This document shows positions 35,327 through 43,898 of a DNA stretch of 64,000 bases, in pieces. A program made the position numbers and the translations under genes. The notes under the pieces are model-generated. The model saw only the letters and a list, made by a program, of their open reading frames with translations. It did no database searches and had not been told where the DNA came from. The stretch is from Oscillibacter ruminantium GH1 (lineage in GTDB: Bacteria > Bacillota > Clostridia > Oscillospirales > Oscillospiraceae), in NCBI RefSeq assembly GCF_000307265.1, contig NZ_DF158898.1:1-64000 (forward strand), read 5' to 3'. Positions within the stretch are counted from its first letter, which is position 1, and each line of letters starts with the position of its first letter.

Positions 35327-36199
35327 ATGAAGCCACAGGAGGTCACCATGGAATTTGTCCGGGAGGCGCTTCCGCCCCGGAAGACCGACGGACACAAGGG
35401 CGATTTCGGTAAGGTTTTGATCGTGGGCGGCGCGGTGGGATACACCGGCGCGCCGTATCTGGCGGCACAGGGTGCGGCGCGATCCGGATGCGGACTGGTG
35501 TTTTTGGGCGTACCGGAGACGATCTGGCCGGTAGAGGCGGAAAAATGCGTCTGCGCCATGCCGTTTCCCCTGCCGGATAAAAACGGAATGCTTACGGAAA
35601 AGGCGCTGAAAGCCCTGCGGGAAAGATTGTCAGAATGCGACGTGCTGGCTCTGGGGCCGGGACTTGGCCGCTCGCCGGAGACGCAGCGATTGACGCTGGC
35701 TCTTTTGGAAACGGAAAAACCGGTGGTGCTGGATGCCGACGGAATAAACGCTCTGGCGGGGCATATGGATAGTCTGGACGCGCGGCGGGGCCGCGTCACT
35801 GTCCTGACGCCCCACGACGGGGAGTTCGCTCGTCTGGGCGGAGATACCGCCGCGGACCGGGCGGACACATCCCGGAACTTTGCCGAGGCCCATGGCTGCG
35901 TTCTGGTGCGAAAGGGACATCGGACGCTCGTTGCCACACCGCAGGGCACCGTGCTGGAAAATCCCACAGGGAATTCCGGGCTTGCCAAGGGGGGCAGCGG
36001 CGACGTGCTCACCGGTGTGATCGCCGCGCTGCTGGCACAGGGGGCCACGGCGGTGCGGGCGGCGGCCTGCGGCGCGTATCTCCACGGCCTTGCCGGGGAC
36101 CTTTGCGCCGGATGGCTGACGGAGTATGGTATGACGCCTCAGGATGTGGCGGAGGCACTGCCCAGCGCATTTCAAACGGTGTTGATCGAAGAACGTTAA
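35327..36199 (+). CDS. nnrD: ADP-dependent (S)-NAD(P)H-hydrate dehydratase
   Basis: 290 residues of the YjeF C-terminal/ribokinase-like fold. It repairs hydrated NAD(P)H. Motifs: H-K-G-D-F-G-K-V-L-I-V-G-G near the start, A-L-G-P-G-L-G-R near 105, V-L-D-A-D-G-I-N-A-L, T-P-H-D-G-E-F-A-R-L and the nucleotide-binding N-S-G-L-A-K-G-G-S-G-D-V-L-T-G. The N-terminal epimerase domain found fused in many bacteria is absent. ATG at 35348 with a perfect AGGAGG just upstream is an equally good start. Spacing of 14 bases to the next gene suggests an operon. Confidence 0.92.
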   Translation: MKPQEVTMEFVREALPPRKTDGHKGDFGKVLIVGGAVGYTGAPYLAAQGAARSGCGLVFLGVPETIWPVEAEKCVCAMPFPLPDKNGMLTEKALKALRERLSECDVLALGPGLGRSPETQRLTLALLETEKPVVLDADGINALAGHMDSLDARRGRVTVLTPHDGEFARLGGDTAADRADTSRNFAEAHGCVLVRKGHRTLVATPQGTVLENPTGNSGLAKGGSGDVLTGVIAALLAQGATAVRAAACGAYLHGLAGDLCAGWLTEYGMTPQDVAEALPSAFQTVLIEER

Positions 36200-36213
36200 G
36201 GAGGGATGTTCAG

Positions 36214-36834
36214 GTGCGCAGACCGTGGGTTTGTGTACCGATGATGAGCCTTTGCCTGCTGCTGTGCGCGTGCGGCGGCAGTGCGGAGGATGCGGATGCG
36301 GCGCAGGCCGCGCGAGCGCCCTATCAGGAGATGGAAAGCTGCTCGATGACGGCGGAAGTCTCCGCCGCTTACGGCGACGAGGTGAGCACGTTTACCCTGA
36401 AGTGCGATTACACGCCAGAGGAGTCCACCGTGGAGGTGTTGGCGCCGGAGACGGCGGCGGGGGTGAAAGCTGTCCTCAGCGGGGACGGCGTGACGCTGAC
36501 CTATGAGGAGGACGTTCTTCCCGCCGGGCCGCTGAGCCGCGAAAAACTGAGTCCGGCGGCCTGTCTGCCTCGGCTGATGAATGCGCTGCGGGATGGTTGG
36601 CTGCTGGAGGAAAACAAAGAGGATTGGAACGACGCGCCCTGTCTGCGGATGAGCATGGAACAGACCGGGGGAGACGGAAGCCGCGTAGTCTCCACCCTTT
36701 GGCTGAAAGAGGAGGACCACACCCCCGTCCGGGGCGAGATCGCCGTGGACGGAGAAATAATTTTACAGGCGGAGTTTACGGAGTTCCAATTCGGTGCTAT
36801 ACTGGACGGTGGCAGCGGGGCCGCTGGCGAATGA
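36214..36834 (+). CDS. LolA-fold lipoprotein, GerS/YdcC-like
   Basis: 206 residues from GTG 36214 (AAGGAGGG upstream). A lipoprotein signal ends in L-L-L-C-A-C-G-G. The mature part alternates beta strands in the manner of LolA-like proteins (F-T-L-K-C-D-Y; S-T-V-E-V-L-A-P; V-V-S-T-L-W-L-K). Position before alr matches ydcC-alr in Bacillus and gerS-alr in Clostridioides difficile, whose products act in sporulation or germination. The equivalence is inferred mainly from context and fold pattern. Confidence 0.65.
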   Translation: MRRPWVCVPMMSLCLLLCACGGSAEDADAAQAARAPYQEMESCSMTAEVSAAYGDEVSTFTLKCDYTPEESTVEVLAPETAAGVKAVLSGDGVTLTYEEDVLPAGPLSREKLSPAACLPRLMNALRDGWLLEENKEDWNDAPCLRMSMEQTGGDGSRVVSTLWLKEEDHTPVRGEIAVDGEIILQAEFTEFQFGAILDGGSGAAGE

Positions 36835-36865
36835 CCCCAACAAATGAAATTTGGAAGGTGAGCGT

Positions 36866-38038
36866 ATGGAAAAATTCCTTCGGAGGACTTGGGCGGAGAT
36901 CGATCTCGATGCGCTGGCATATAACTATCACAAGTTGCGGGAACAGATGGGACCAAAGGCCAAATATCTGGGCGTGGTCAAGGCGGACGCATACGGACAC
37001 GGGGCTGTCCGCGTGGCAAAGAAGCTGGAGAGCCTGGGAGCGGACTATCTGGCCATTTCCAATTTGGAAGAGGCGCAGGAGCTGCGCCATAACGGGATTA
37101 AGCTGCCCATTCTGATGCTGGGCTACACCCCCGCCGACATGACGGAGGTTTTGATTGACAACCGGGTGGCGCAGGATGTGCCGACGCTGGAGCTGGCCAA
37201 GGCGTACTCCAAGGAAGCCGCGGCCTGCGGCAAAACTTTGACGGTCCACCTGAAGCTGGATACCGGTATGGGTCGATTGGGATTCCAGTGCGACGAGGCG
37301 CACTTTGCCAAGAGCCTTGAAGAAATTTTAGAAGCCGTGAAGCTGCCAAACCTTGACTGGGAGGGCGTTTTCATGCACTTCTGCGTGGCTGACGAGCCGG
37401 AAAAGGCCGCCAGTCAGGAATTTACCAAGGTACAGCACGACCGCTTTGTTCATATGGTGAACGAGGTGGAGAGCAAGGCGGGTATGAAGTTCCGCATCCA
37501 TCACTGCTGCAACTCGGGCGCGGTGGTGTATCACCCCGAGTTTGCGTGGGATATGTGCCGCCCCGGCGTGGTTTTGTTCGGTACGGAGCCGATGAGCCGC
37601 GATTTGGGCCTAAAGCCCGTCATGACGCTGAAGACTACGGTAGGCCCTGTGAAAAATTATGCGCCGGAAACCTCCGTTAGCTACGGGCGGACGTATTTTA
37701 CCGACAAAGAGCGTCGCATCGGCGTGCTGCCCATCGGCTATGCCGACGGATTCCAGCGCTGCCTTTCCAACCGGTGGGAAATGCTGACGGAAAGCGGCCC
37801 CGCGAAAATCTGCGGCCGCGTCTGCATGGACATGTGCATGGTGGACCTGACGGATTTGCCGGATGTGAAGACCGGCGACGAGGTGGAGGTCTTCGGCCCC
37901 CACAATCCCATCGAGAAGATGGCGGAGATGGCCGGCACCATTACCTATGAGCTGACATGCGACGTGGCCAAGCGCGTTCCCCGGGTGTACATCGAAAACG
38001 GCAAGGTCGTGGACCGCAATTTGCAGCTCCTTTTCTGA
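36866..38038 (+). CDS. alr: Alanine racemase
   Basis: 390 residues. It interconverts L- and D-alanine for peptidoglycan and in spores. The PLP Lys lies in V-V-K-A-D-A-Y-G-H-G near residue 38. The second catalytic Tyr is in the V-S-Y-G-R-T-Y segment near 272. A C-G-R-V-C-M-D-M-C-M-V-D-L stretch near 320 matches the C-terminal beta domain. ATG at 36866 after GGAAGGTGAGC. Confidence 0.95.
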   Translation: MEKFLRRTWAEIDLDALAYNYHKLREQMGPKAKYLGVVKADAYGHGAVRVAKKLESLGADYLAISNLEEAQELRHNGIKLPILMLGYTPADMTEVLIDNRVAQDVPTLELAKAYSKEAAACGKTLTVHLKLDTGMGRLGFQCDEAHFAKSLEEILEAVKLPNLDWEGVFMHFCVADEPEKAASQEFTKVQHDRFVHMVNEVESKAGMKFRIHHCCNSGAVVYHPEFAWDMCRPGVVLFGTEPMSRDLGLKPVMTLKTTVGPVKNYAPETSVSYGRTYFTDKERRIGVLPIGYADGFQRCLSNRWEMLTESGPAKICGRVCMDMCMVDLTDLPDVKTGDEVEVFGPHNPIEKMAEMAGTITYELTCDVAKRVPRVYIENGKVVDRNLQLLF

Positions 38039-38222
38039 TGAGTGGCCTTCCGCGTTAACCCTCCAAACACACTTCCGCCGGTCCCGGCGCATAGAATGAA
38101 CCGGGGCCGGTCGTGCCGGAAAAACGGCGTATAAATTTTCCGGCTGCGTGGGAGAATGATAGTGGCCCCGCTGAAACACAGGTTTTAGCGGCGGGTACTA
38201 TTTTCGGCGGAGTGTGAACTTT

Positions 38223-38594
38223 GTGGATACGAGTGTTGTGAAACGCGGCGACATTTATTACGCTGACCTCAGCCCGGTGGTGGGAAGCGAGCAGGGCGGC
38301 GTCCGGCCTGTGCTGATTATTCAGAACGACACCGGTAATCGATATAGTCCCACCGTCATCGCGGCGGCAATCACCTCTCAAACGGGAAAGGCCCGGCTGC
38401 CAACTCATATTGATCTGCCCGTGGCCGACAGCCGCGGACTTTCCAAGGATTCCGTGGTTTTGTTGGAGCAGGTTCGGACGCTGGATAAACGGCGCCTGAG
38501 AGAGCACATGGGTCATGTGGATGAGCAGGTGATGGAAAAAATCGACACCGCCATCGCGGTGAGTTTCGGCCTGCAGCGCGACCAATTGGTCTGA
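38223..38594 (+). CDS. MazF/EndoA-type endoribonuclease toxin without adjacent antitoxin
   Basis: 123 residues closely matching EndoA/NdoA of Bacillus: K-R-G-D-I-Y-Y-A-D-L-S-P-V-V-G-S-E-Q-G-G-V-R-P, then I-A-A-A-I-T-S-Q and L-L-E-Q-V-R-T-L-D-K-R-R-L. It cleaves single-stranded RNA at short sequences. In Bacillus, the antitoxin gene ndoAI lies between alr and ndoA; here that 184-base gap has no open frame longer than about a dozen codons. GTG at 38223 is chosen because GGCGGAG lies nine bases upstream; a GTG at 38214 would be too close to it. Confidence 0.9.
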   Translation: MDTSVVKRGDIYYADLSPVVGSEQGGVRPVLIIQNDTGNRYSPTVIAAAITSQTGKARLPTHIDLPVADSRGLSKDSVVLLEQVRTLDKRRLREHMGHVDEQVMEKIDTAIAVSFGLQRDQLV

Positions 38595-38691
38595 GCAGGA
38601 ATTTTTGATTTCAAACAGGCGGCAGAACCTGTGGAAAAGAATACATAAACTGTATCCTTTTCCCGGGCGCCGCCTGCGGTAAGGAGGATCC

Positions 38692-39153
38692 ATGAAACCA
38701 AAGAAAAACAGATGGTACCTGCGGGCGCTGGCGCTGATGCTGGCTTCCATGACGGCAATGGTTACATTTTCCGCCGCAGCGGAGGCGGGGTCCCAAGGCG
38801 ACCCACTGGTGACGCTGAGTTATTTGAACGAAACGTTCCTGCCCAAAATTCTCTCGCAGGTACAGGGAACGGCTTCCGGCGCTTCGGGGACAAGCTTTAC
38901 GGTGGTGGACCTGAGCAAGGGACAAAGTCTGAGCCTCTCCGTGGGCGGCGAGGTGATGCTCCGGGTGGGATCGGCCGCTTGCGGCGCGACATCCGCCCCG
39001 GGCCTGATCGATGAAACGACGGCGGGTTCCGTTGATAACGGCGGTGCGCTGGTGAAAAATCACCTGTACATGTCCACCATCGACGGGCGGACGGTCAAAG
39101 CCACGTCCGACGGTGTGAAACTGCTGGTGCGGGGAAGCTATTCTCTCAACTGA
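38692..39153 (+). CDS. Secreted protein of unknown function
   Basis: 153 residues. A signal peptide (basic K-P-K-K-N-R, hydrophobic core, A-A-A-E-A cleavage region near 30) is followed by G-D-P-L-V-T-L-S-Y-L-N-E-T-F-L-P-K-I, a Ser/Gly linker and a beta-rich domain ending in an R-G-S-Y-S-L-N strand. I recognise no family. ATG at 38692 with AAGGAGG. Its terminator is at 39184. Confidence 0.65.
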   Translation: MKPKKNRWYLRALALMLASMTAMVTFSAAAEAGSQGDPLVTLSYLNETFLPKILSQVQGTASGASGTSFTVVDLSKGQSLSLSVGGEVMLRVGSAACGATSAPGLIDETTAGSVDNGGALVKNHLYMSTIDGRTVKATSDGVKLLVRGSYSLN

Positions 39154-39183
39154 TGGGCAAAGCCGCTTTTGCGAACATCAAAC

Positions 39184-39236
39184 ATACATAAAAGGATGCC
39201 GCCGGCGCATAGAATGAGCGCAGGCGGCGCCTTTTT
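39184..39236 (+). terminator. Terminator with ATAGAATGA loop
   Basis: AAAAGGATGCCGCCGGCGC pairs, with one bulge, with GCGCAGGCGGCGCCTTTT and runs into TTTTT. The loop ATAGAATGA is also found in a hairpin at about 38080-38110. Confidence 0.7.
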
Positions 39237-39340
39237 GCACCCACAGGGTGCAGCAGGCTTTGTGCGGGGAACGCCTTTGGGGAAACGCCCCCGCCGCCGC
39301 GAATTTCGGAATGCCGCGCCCAAAGGGAGATGAAAGTACC

Positions 39341-39856
39341 ATGGACAAGTATCCGCTGTATCTGGACGGCAGGTCCGTCGGAGAGCTGATTGTGACGGAC
39401 TGCGGAATGTATGCTGATTACCGCGCGGTGTGCCGCACTGCCGGGCCGGCTCTTCTTCGAGCGTATCTTGTGGGAGAGCGGACCGAAATGCTTTTGGGCG
39501 TTCTGGCCCCGGAGGGCGGCGTGTTCACCATCTGCCGCAGATTCAGCCGCCGTGAAACGGAAAACTTAGGCAGGCTTATCCGCTGCGAGGCGCGGCGAAA
39601 CGGGCAGCAGGCGTGGGAGCGCGTCTCCGATCCGGAGCAGCTGCTGTCCAACCCTTTTTTCTCCCATATGCTGCATGGCCTTTCCGGCGTTTTATTGCGG
39701 CGGGAGGGGGATCGGCGGCTCATCGCGATTCCGTGGGACGCGGCAAAGCCGTTTCCAATGACGCCGCTGTTCTGCTTTGCAAAAATCTGCCGAATGGAGA
39801 GCATAAGCTACGTCATCTTTGCCTTTGATGGGAGGGAAAAGCCGCTGATGCCTTGA
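39341..39856 (+). CDS. Protein of unknown function (171 aa)
   Basis: ATG at 39341 after CAAAGGGAGATG. The protein starts M-D-K-Y-P-L-Y-L-D-G-R-S-V-G-E-L, then a region resembling a small beta domain, then a helical C-terminus with F-F-S-H-M-L-H-G-L and an end F-C-F-A-K-I-C-R-M-E. No signal peptide or membrane helix. I recognise no family; the coding pattern is convincing. Confidence 0.6.
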   Translation: MDKYPLYLDGRSVGELIVTDCGMYADYRAVCRTAGPALLRAYLVGERTEMLLGVLAPEGGVFTICRRFSRRETENLGRLIRCEARRNGQQAWERVSDPEQLLSNPFFSHMLHGLSGVLLRREGDRRLIAIPWDAAKPFPMTPLFCFAKICRMESISYVIFAFDGREKPLMP

Positions 39857-40118
39857 AACAGCTGGGAAATGTTGCAAATTGGATATTTTTTGAAGAAGAA
39901 TTTGTAGAGTTACACAAAAAATAAATGCCGGATACCACAACCGGCCGCGGTGTGGTACAATAGCCGCAAAGCAGCCGGAATCCGCTTCCGGCATAGCTTT
40001 TTCCTCTGTTTGGCAAAGAGACGAGGATTGTGAAGCCGCTGTGAAACGCGGCTGAGTCCGTTTGCTGCGGCAGACGGCGCATAGAAAAGACCCTACTTGA
40101 GAAAGAGGAGGCAGCCCG

Positions 40119-40574
40119 ATGAAATGTCCCTATTGCGGGTACGCTGAGAGCAAGGTTGTTGATTCCCGCCCCGCCGACGACGGGGCCAGTATCCGCCGCA
40201 GGCGGGAGTGCCTGTCCTGCACGAAACGATTCACCACCTATGAGACGGTGGAGAGTCTGCCGATGGTGGTGGTGAAAAAGGAAGGCAGCCGCCAGAGCTT
40301 TGACCGGAGCAAGGTGCTGGGCGGTATGATCCGGGCCTGCGAGAAGCGGCCGGTGCCTCTGGCGGAGCTGGAGCGCATTGCGGACGAGGTGGAGCAGGAG
40401 CTGCAAAACGGCATGGACCGGGAGATCACCACGGTGCATATCGGTGAACTGGTGATGGAAAAGCTCCGGGGCCTCGATCAGGTGGCCTATGTCCGGTTTG
40501 CCTCGGTCTACCGCCAGTTCAAGGATATCGACACCTTCATGGCGGAACTGAGCAAGCTGCTGGCGGAGAAGTAA
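40119..40574 (+). CDS. nrdR: Transcriptional repressor NrdR
   Basis: 151 residues, the standard length. An N-terminal zinc ribbon (C-P-Y-C-G ... [12 protein letters not shown]) precedes an ATP-cone domain (about 49-139). It senses ATP/dATP and represses ribonucleotide reductase genes; no nrd gene lies in the window. ATG at 40119 after GAAAGAGGAGG. The 262 bases upstream hold possible hairpins but no clear NrdR box. Confidence 0.96.
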   Translation: MKCPYCGYAESKVVDSRPADDGASIRRRRECLSCTKRFTTYETVESLPMVVVKKEGSRQSFDRSKVLGGMIRACEKRPVPLAELERIADEVEQELQNGMDREITTVHIGELVMEKLRGLDQVAYVRFASVYRQFKDIDTFMAELSKLLAEK

Positions 40575-40605
40575 AGTCGTTATCCGGTCGGATGCAAAAA
40601 GCATG

Positions 40606-40638
40606 GAAGAGCTCTGGGGCGACCCGGAGCTCTTTTTT
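40606..40638 (+). terminator. Terminator of nrdR
   Basis: AAGAGCTC and GAGCTCTT pair around a short GG/CC-supported loop and run into TTTTTT, about 32 bases past the stop. The remaining gap to prfC holds a promoter and no convincing gene. Confidence 0.75.
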
Positions 40639-40800
40639 GTTTGCAGAAAAATTTTGCCGGGAATGGGAAAACTGCTGGGTGAAAAGCTCTATTTTTGGAA
40701 AGCATCAAGAGAGAGCCTTCAGACAACACCTCGCAATCCGGTGTTTAGAAGTGGGCAGGTCTGCCTGAAAATTTTGCCATCGCCGCCGTCTATGCGGGCC

Positions 40801-40829
40801 TTGCCAAATGCCGGGCGGTGTGATAAAAT
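40801..40829 (+). promoter_or_regulatory. Promoter of prfC
   Basis: TTGCCA (40801-40806), 17-base spacer, TAAAAT (40824-40829). The transcript would have a leader of about 150 bases. Confidence 0.55.
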
Positions 40830-40986
40830 ATCCGAAAAATGGCTATTTTATTGGGCATGTTGCTGTTTTGCGGGAATGTGTCTGAATTTTAGGCCGTGCC
40901 GCGACTTAAGCGCACGGCCATCTGTCATGCCAAACATGTGATGTAAAAAGGCTCATTTGGATTCATAAACAGTAAGGAGAAACGCC

Positions 40987-42570
40987 ATGTCCGCCCTGAA
41001 CGAAGAAATCTCCCGGCGCCGCACGTTTGCGATTATTTCGCACCCCGACGCCGGTAAAACCACCCTGACCGAAAAATTCCTGCTGTACGGCGGCGCAATC
41101 GCCCAAGCCGGCGAGGTCAAGGGCAAGCGCGCCAAGGCTGCGACCTCCGACTGGATGGAAATCGAGCGCCAGCGCGGCATTTCCGTCACGTCGTCGGTGA
41201 TGCAGTTCCAACACGGGGGCTACTGCATCAACATTTTGGATACCCCGGGCCATCAGGACTTTTCCGAGGATACCTATCGTACCTTGATGGCGGCGGATTC
41301 CGCTGTCATGGTCATCGACGGGGCTAAGGGCGTGGAGCCTCAAACCCGAAAGCTGTTCAGAGTCTGCGCCCTGCGTAATATCCCCATTTTCACCTTTATC
41401 AACAAGATGGACCGGGAGACACGGGACCCGCTGGAGCTGTGCGAAGAGGTGGAGCGGGAACTGGGCATCGACACCTACGCGGTGAACTGGCCCATCGGCT
41501 GTGGCAAGGAATTTGCGGGGGTTTATGACCGGGAGAAGCGGCGCATCCTCTTCTTTGAGGGCGCGGGCCACGGGAAAAAGGCAGAGGCCACCGAGGTGGA
41601 TTTGGACGATCCCAAGGTTGGCCAGCTGATCGGAGAAAAGCGGTGGCACGCCCTGCGGGACGAGGTGGAGCTGCTGGGCGCGGGCCGGGAATTTGATCTG
41701 AAGGCCGTGCAGTCCGGAAAGCTGAGTCCGGTGTTCTTCGGCTCCGCACTGACCAATTTCGGCGTGGAGCCGTTTTTGGAGGAGTTCCTGCGCATGACCA
41801 CGCCGCCTATCAACCGGGTAGCGGACTGCGGGGAAATCGACGCGTTCTCTCCGGATTTCTCCGCCTTCGTCTTCAAGATTCAGGCCAACATGAATAAGGC
41901 CCACCGGGACCGTCTGGCGTTCATGCGCATCTGCTCCGGCAAGTTTGAGCGGGACGCCGAGGTCTATCACATGCAAACCGGCAAGAAAATGCGTCTGAGC
42001 CAGCCACAGACCATGATGGCGGCGGAGCGGGAGATCGTGGAAGAAGCCTACGCCGGGGATATCATCGGCGTGTTCGATCCCGGTATCTTTTCCATCGGAG
42101 ACACCATTACCGTGCCGGGGAAAAAGTTTCACTTCTCCGGTATTCCCACCTTCGAGCCGGAGCATTTCATGCGGGTCAGTCCCAAGGATACCATGAAGCG
42201 CAAGCAGTTCATCAAGGGCACGGAGCAGATCGCCCAAGAGGGTGCCATCCAGATCTTCAAGGTTCCCGGCGCAGGCATGGAGGAAGTCATTGTGGGCGTG
42301 GTGGGCACGCTGCAATTCGACGTGTTCGAGTACCGGATGAAGAATGAGTACGGTGTGGACCTCTATATGTACGGTCTGCCCTATGAGCATCTGCGGCGCA
42401 TCGCCGTCTGCCCCGTGGAAAACCCCAAGGATTTGACGCTGTGCATGGGCGCGGAGGTGCTGGCGGACTTCCGGGATCGCTATCTAATTGCCTTTGGCGG
42501 CGAGTGGTCGGTGGGCTTTTTGCTCAAGCACAATCCGGGACTGGAACTGAGCGAGTCTTTGTCGGTATAA
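40987..42570 (+). CDS. prfC: Peptide chain release factor 3
   Basis: 527 residues, the normal RF3 length. A translational GTPase that releases RF1/RF2 from the ribosome after termination. G1 is S-H-P-D-A-G-K-T-T-L-T-E, G2/switch I surrounds R-G-I-S-V-T-S-S, G3 is D-T-P-G-H-Q-D-F and G4 N-K-M-D. ATG at 40987 after AAGGAG. Confidence 0.95.
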   Translation: MSALNEEISRRRTFAIISHPDAGKTTLTEKFLLYGGAIAQAGEVKGKRAKAATSDWMEIERQRGISVTSSVMQFQHGGYCINILDTPGHQDFSEDTYRTLMAADSAVMVIDGAKGVEPQTRKLFRVCALRNIPIFTFINKMDRETRDPLELCEEVERELGIDTYAVNWPIGCGKEFAGVYDREKRRILFFEGAGHGKKAEATEVDLDDPKVGQLIGEKRWHALRDEVELLGAGREFDLKAVQSGKLSPVFFGSALTNFGVEPFLEEFLRMTTPPINRVADCGEIDAFSPDFSAFVFKIQANMNKAHRDRLAFMRICSGKFERDAEVYHMQTGKKMRLSQPQTMMAAEREIVEEAYAGDIIGVFDPGIFSIGDTITVPGKKFHFSGIPTFEPEHFMRVSPKDTMKRKQFIKGTEQIAQEGAIQIFKVPGAGMEEVIVGVVGTLQFDVFEYRMKNEYGVDLYMYGLPYEHLRRIAVCPVENPKDLTLCMGAEVLADFRDRYLIAFGGEWSVGFLLKHNPGLELSESLSV

Positions 42571-42606
42571 ACCGCACAGAAGAAAATTTTTTCGGAGAAA
42601 AACACG

Positions 42607-42634
42607 GGAGAGAGACGAAAAAACGTCTCTCTCC
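42607..42634 (+). terminator. Hairpin after prfC
   Basis: GGAGAGAGACG-AAAAAA-CGTCTCTCTCC, an 11-bp perfect stem. It lacks an immediate T-run, so termination strength is uncertain. Confidence 0.5.
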
Positions 42635-42772
42635 TGTATCATTTGCACAGAGCGGAGGGCGTTTTACCGTCGGAAAGCCTGTCCGCGGCGCGTTGACAGA
42701 CTGCCGGGGTCATGGTATGTTGAGAACAAAAGAACCGACTCTCGTTTGGGGAGCATTGAAAGGAGACGTACC

Positions 42773-43813
42773 ATGGAAGAACAGGACATTAAGCTGACAA
42801 AGCTGGCAAAGTGCGCGGGGTGCGGCGCAAAGGTGGGCGCGGGTGTGCTGGCGCAGCTGCTGGATGGCATCAAGGTCCACCACGACCCGAACCTGCTGGT
42901 GGGCTTTGACAAGAGCGACGATGCGTCGGTCTATAAAATCAGCGACGAGTTGGCGCTGGTGCAGACGGTGGATTTCTTCCCGCCCATTGCCGACGACCCT
43001 TATCTGTTCGGGCAGATCGCGGCCACCAATGCCCTGTCCGACGTGTATGCCATGGGCGGCGAGCCGAAGCTGTGTCTGAATATCATGGCGATTCCGGAAT
43101 CCATGCCGAAAGAGGCGGTTCACCAGATGCTCCGAGGCGGCTATGACAAGGTGTATGAGGCTGGGGCGCTGATTACGGGCGGCCACAGCATTTTGGACGA
43201 CGAGCCGAAATACGGCCTGTGTGTCACGGGCTTTGTCCACCCTGACAAAATGCTGACCAACTCCGCGGCCCGTCCCGGCGACGTGCTGCTTTTGACCAAG
43301 CCCATCGGCATCGGCGTGCTGACCACCGCCCACAAGGCGGATATGCTGTCCCCGGAGGGACTGGAGCTGGCCCAGCGGATGATGACCACCCTGAACAAGT
43401 CCGCCCGGGACGCCATGGTGAAGTACGAGGTTCACGCCTGCACCGACGTGACCGGATTTGGTCTGCTGGGCCACGCCTTCGAGATGGCTCAGGGCAGCGA
43501 TGTAGAAATGACCATCGACGTGAACGCCGTCGATTTGATTCCGGAGTCCCTGGAACTGGCGAAAATGGGGATTCTTCCCGCAGGCATGTACCGCAACCGT
43601 ACCTTTGCCGAGCCGGGCGTGGACGTGGGAGACGTGGAGCTTGCCAAGCAGGATTTGTTGTTCGACCCGCAGACCGCCGGAGGGCTTTTGATCTCTGTGG
43701 CGGAAAAGGACGCGGACGCGCTGTTCGCGGAACTGAAAGACTGCGTCCCCAGCGCCCAGCGGATCGGCACGATTGCGTCCTATCAGGGCGGAAAACGAAT
43801 CAGACTGCGCTGA
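42773..43813 (+). CDS. selD: Selenide, water dikinase (selenophosphate synthase)
   Basis: 346 residues. It makes selenophosphate from selenide and ATP, the selenium donor for Sec-tRNA. The active-site Cys17 and Lys20 (C-A-G-C-G-A-K) are in the same positions as in E. coli SelD, so this is the Cys form, not a selenoprotein. Later motifs are D-A-S-V-Y-K, Q-T-V-D-F-F-P-P, and D-V-T-G-F-G-L-L-G-H. ATG at 42773 after GAAAGGAGACG. First gene of the selenium cluster. Confidence 0.96.
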   Translation: MEEQDIKLTKLAKCAGCGAKVGAGVLAQLLDGIKVHHDPNLLVGFDKSDDASVYKISDELALVQTVDFFPPIADDPYLFGQIAATNALSDVYAMGGEPKLCLNIMAIPESMPKEAVHQMLRGGYDKVYEAGALITGGHSILDDEPKYGLCVTGFVHPDKMLTNSAARPGDVLLLTKPIGIGVLTTAHKADMLSPEGLELAQRMMTTLNKSARDAMVKYEVHACTDVTGFGLLGHAFEMAQGSDVEMTIDVNAVDLIPESLELAKMGILPAGMYRNRTFAEPGVDVGDVELAKQDLLFDPQTAGGLLISVAEKDADALFAELKDCVPSAQRIGTIASYQGGKRIRLR

Positions 43814-43898
43814 GATTTTCCCCGCGCGGCGGAAGGCACTTTGCGAGAACATGCCATGTTGATTACATTGTGATGAAAGGCAGAGGGAGCGTAGGGTC

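Noticed and set aside
35108-35395. 95-codon minus-strand frame before nnrD
   Set aside because: It overlaps the nnrD promoter and start, and has no ribosome site.
39857-40118. Known riboswitch before nrdR
   Set aside because: Some hairpins (GCCGGAATCCGCTTCCGGC) are present but none of the conserved cores of classes I know, nor a clear NrdR box.
40603-40941. 112-codon plus-strand frame between nrdR and prfC
   Set aside because: It begins inside the nrdR terminator and contains the prfC promoter; no ribosome site or protein-like pattern.
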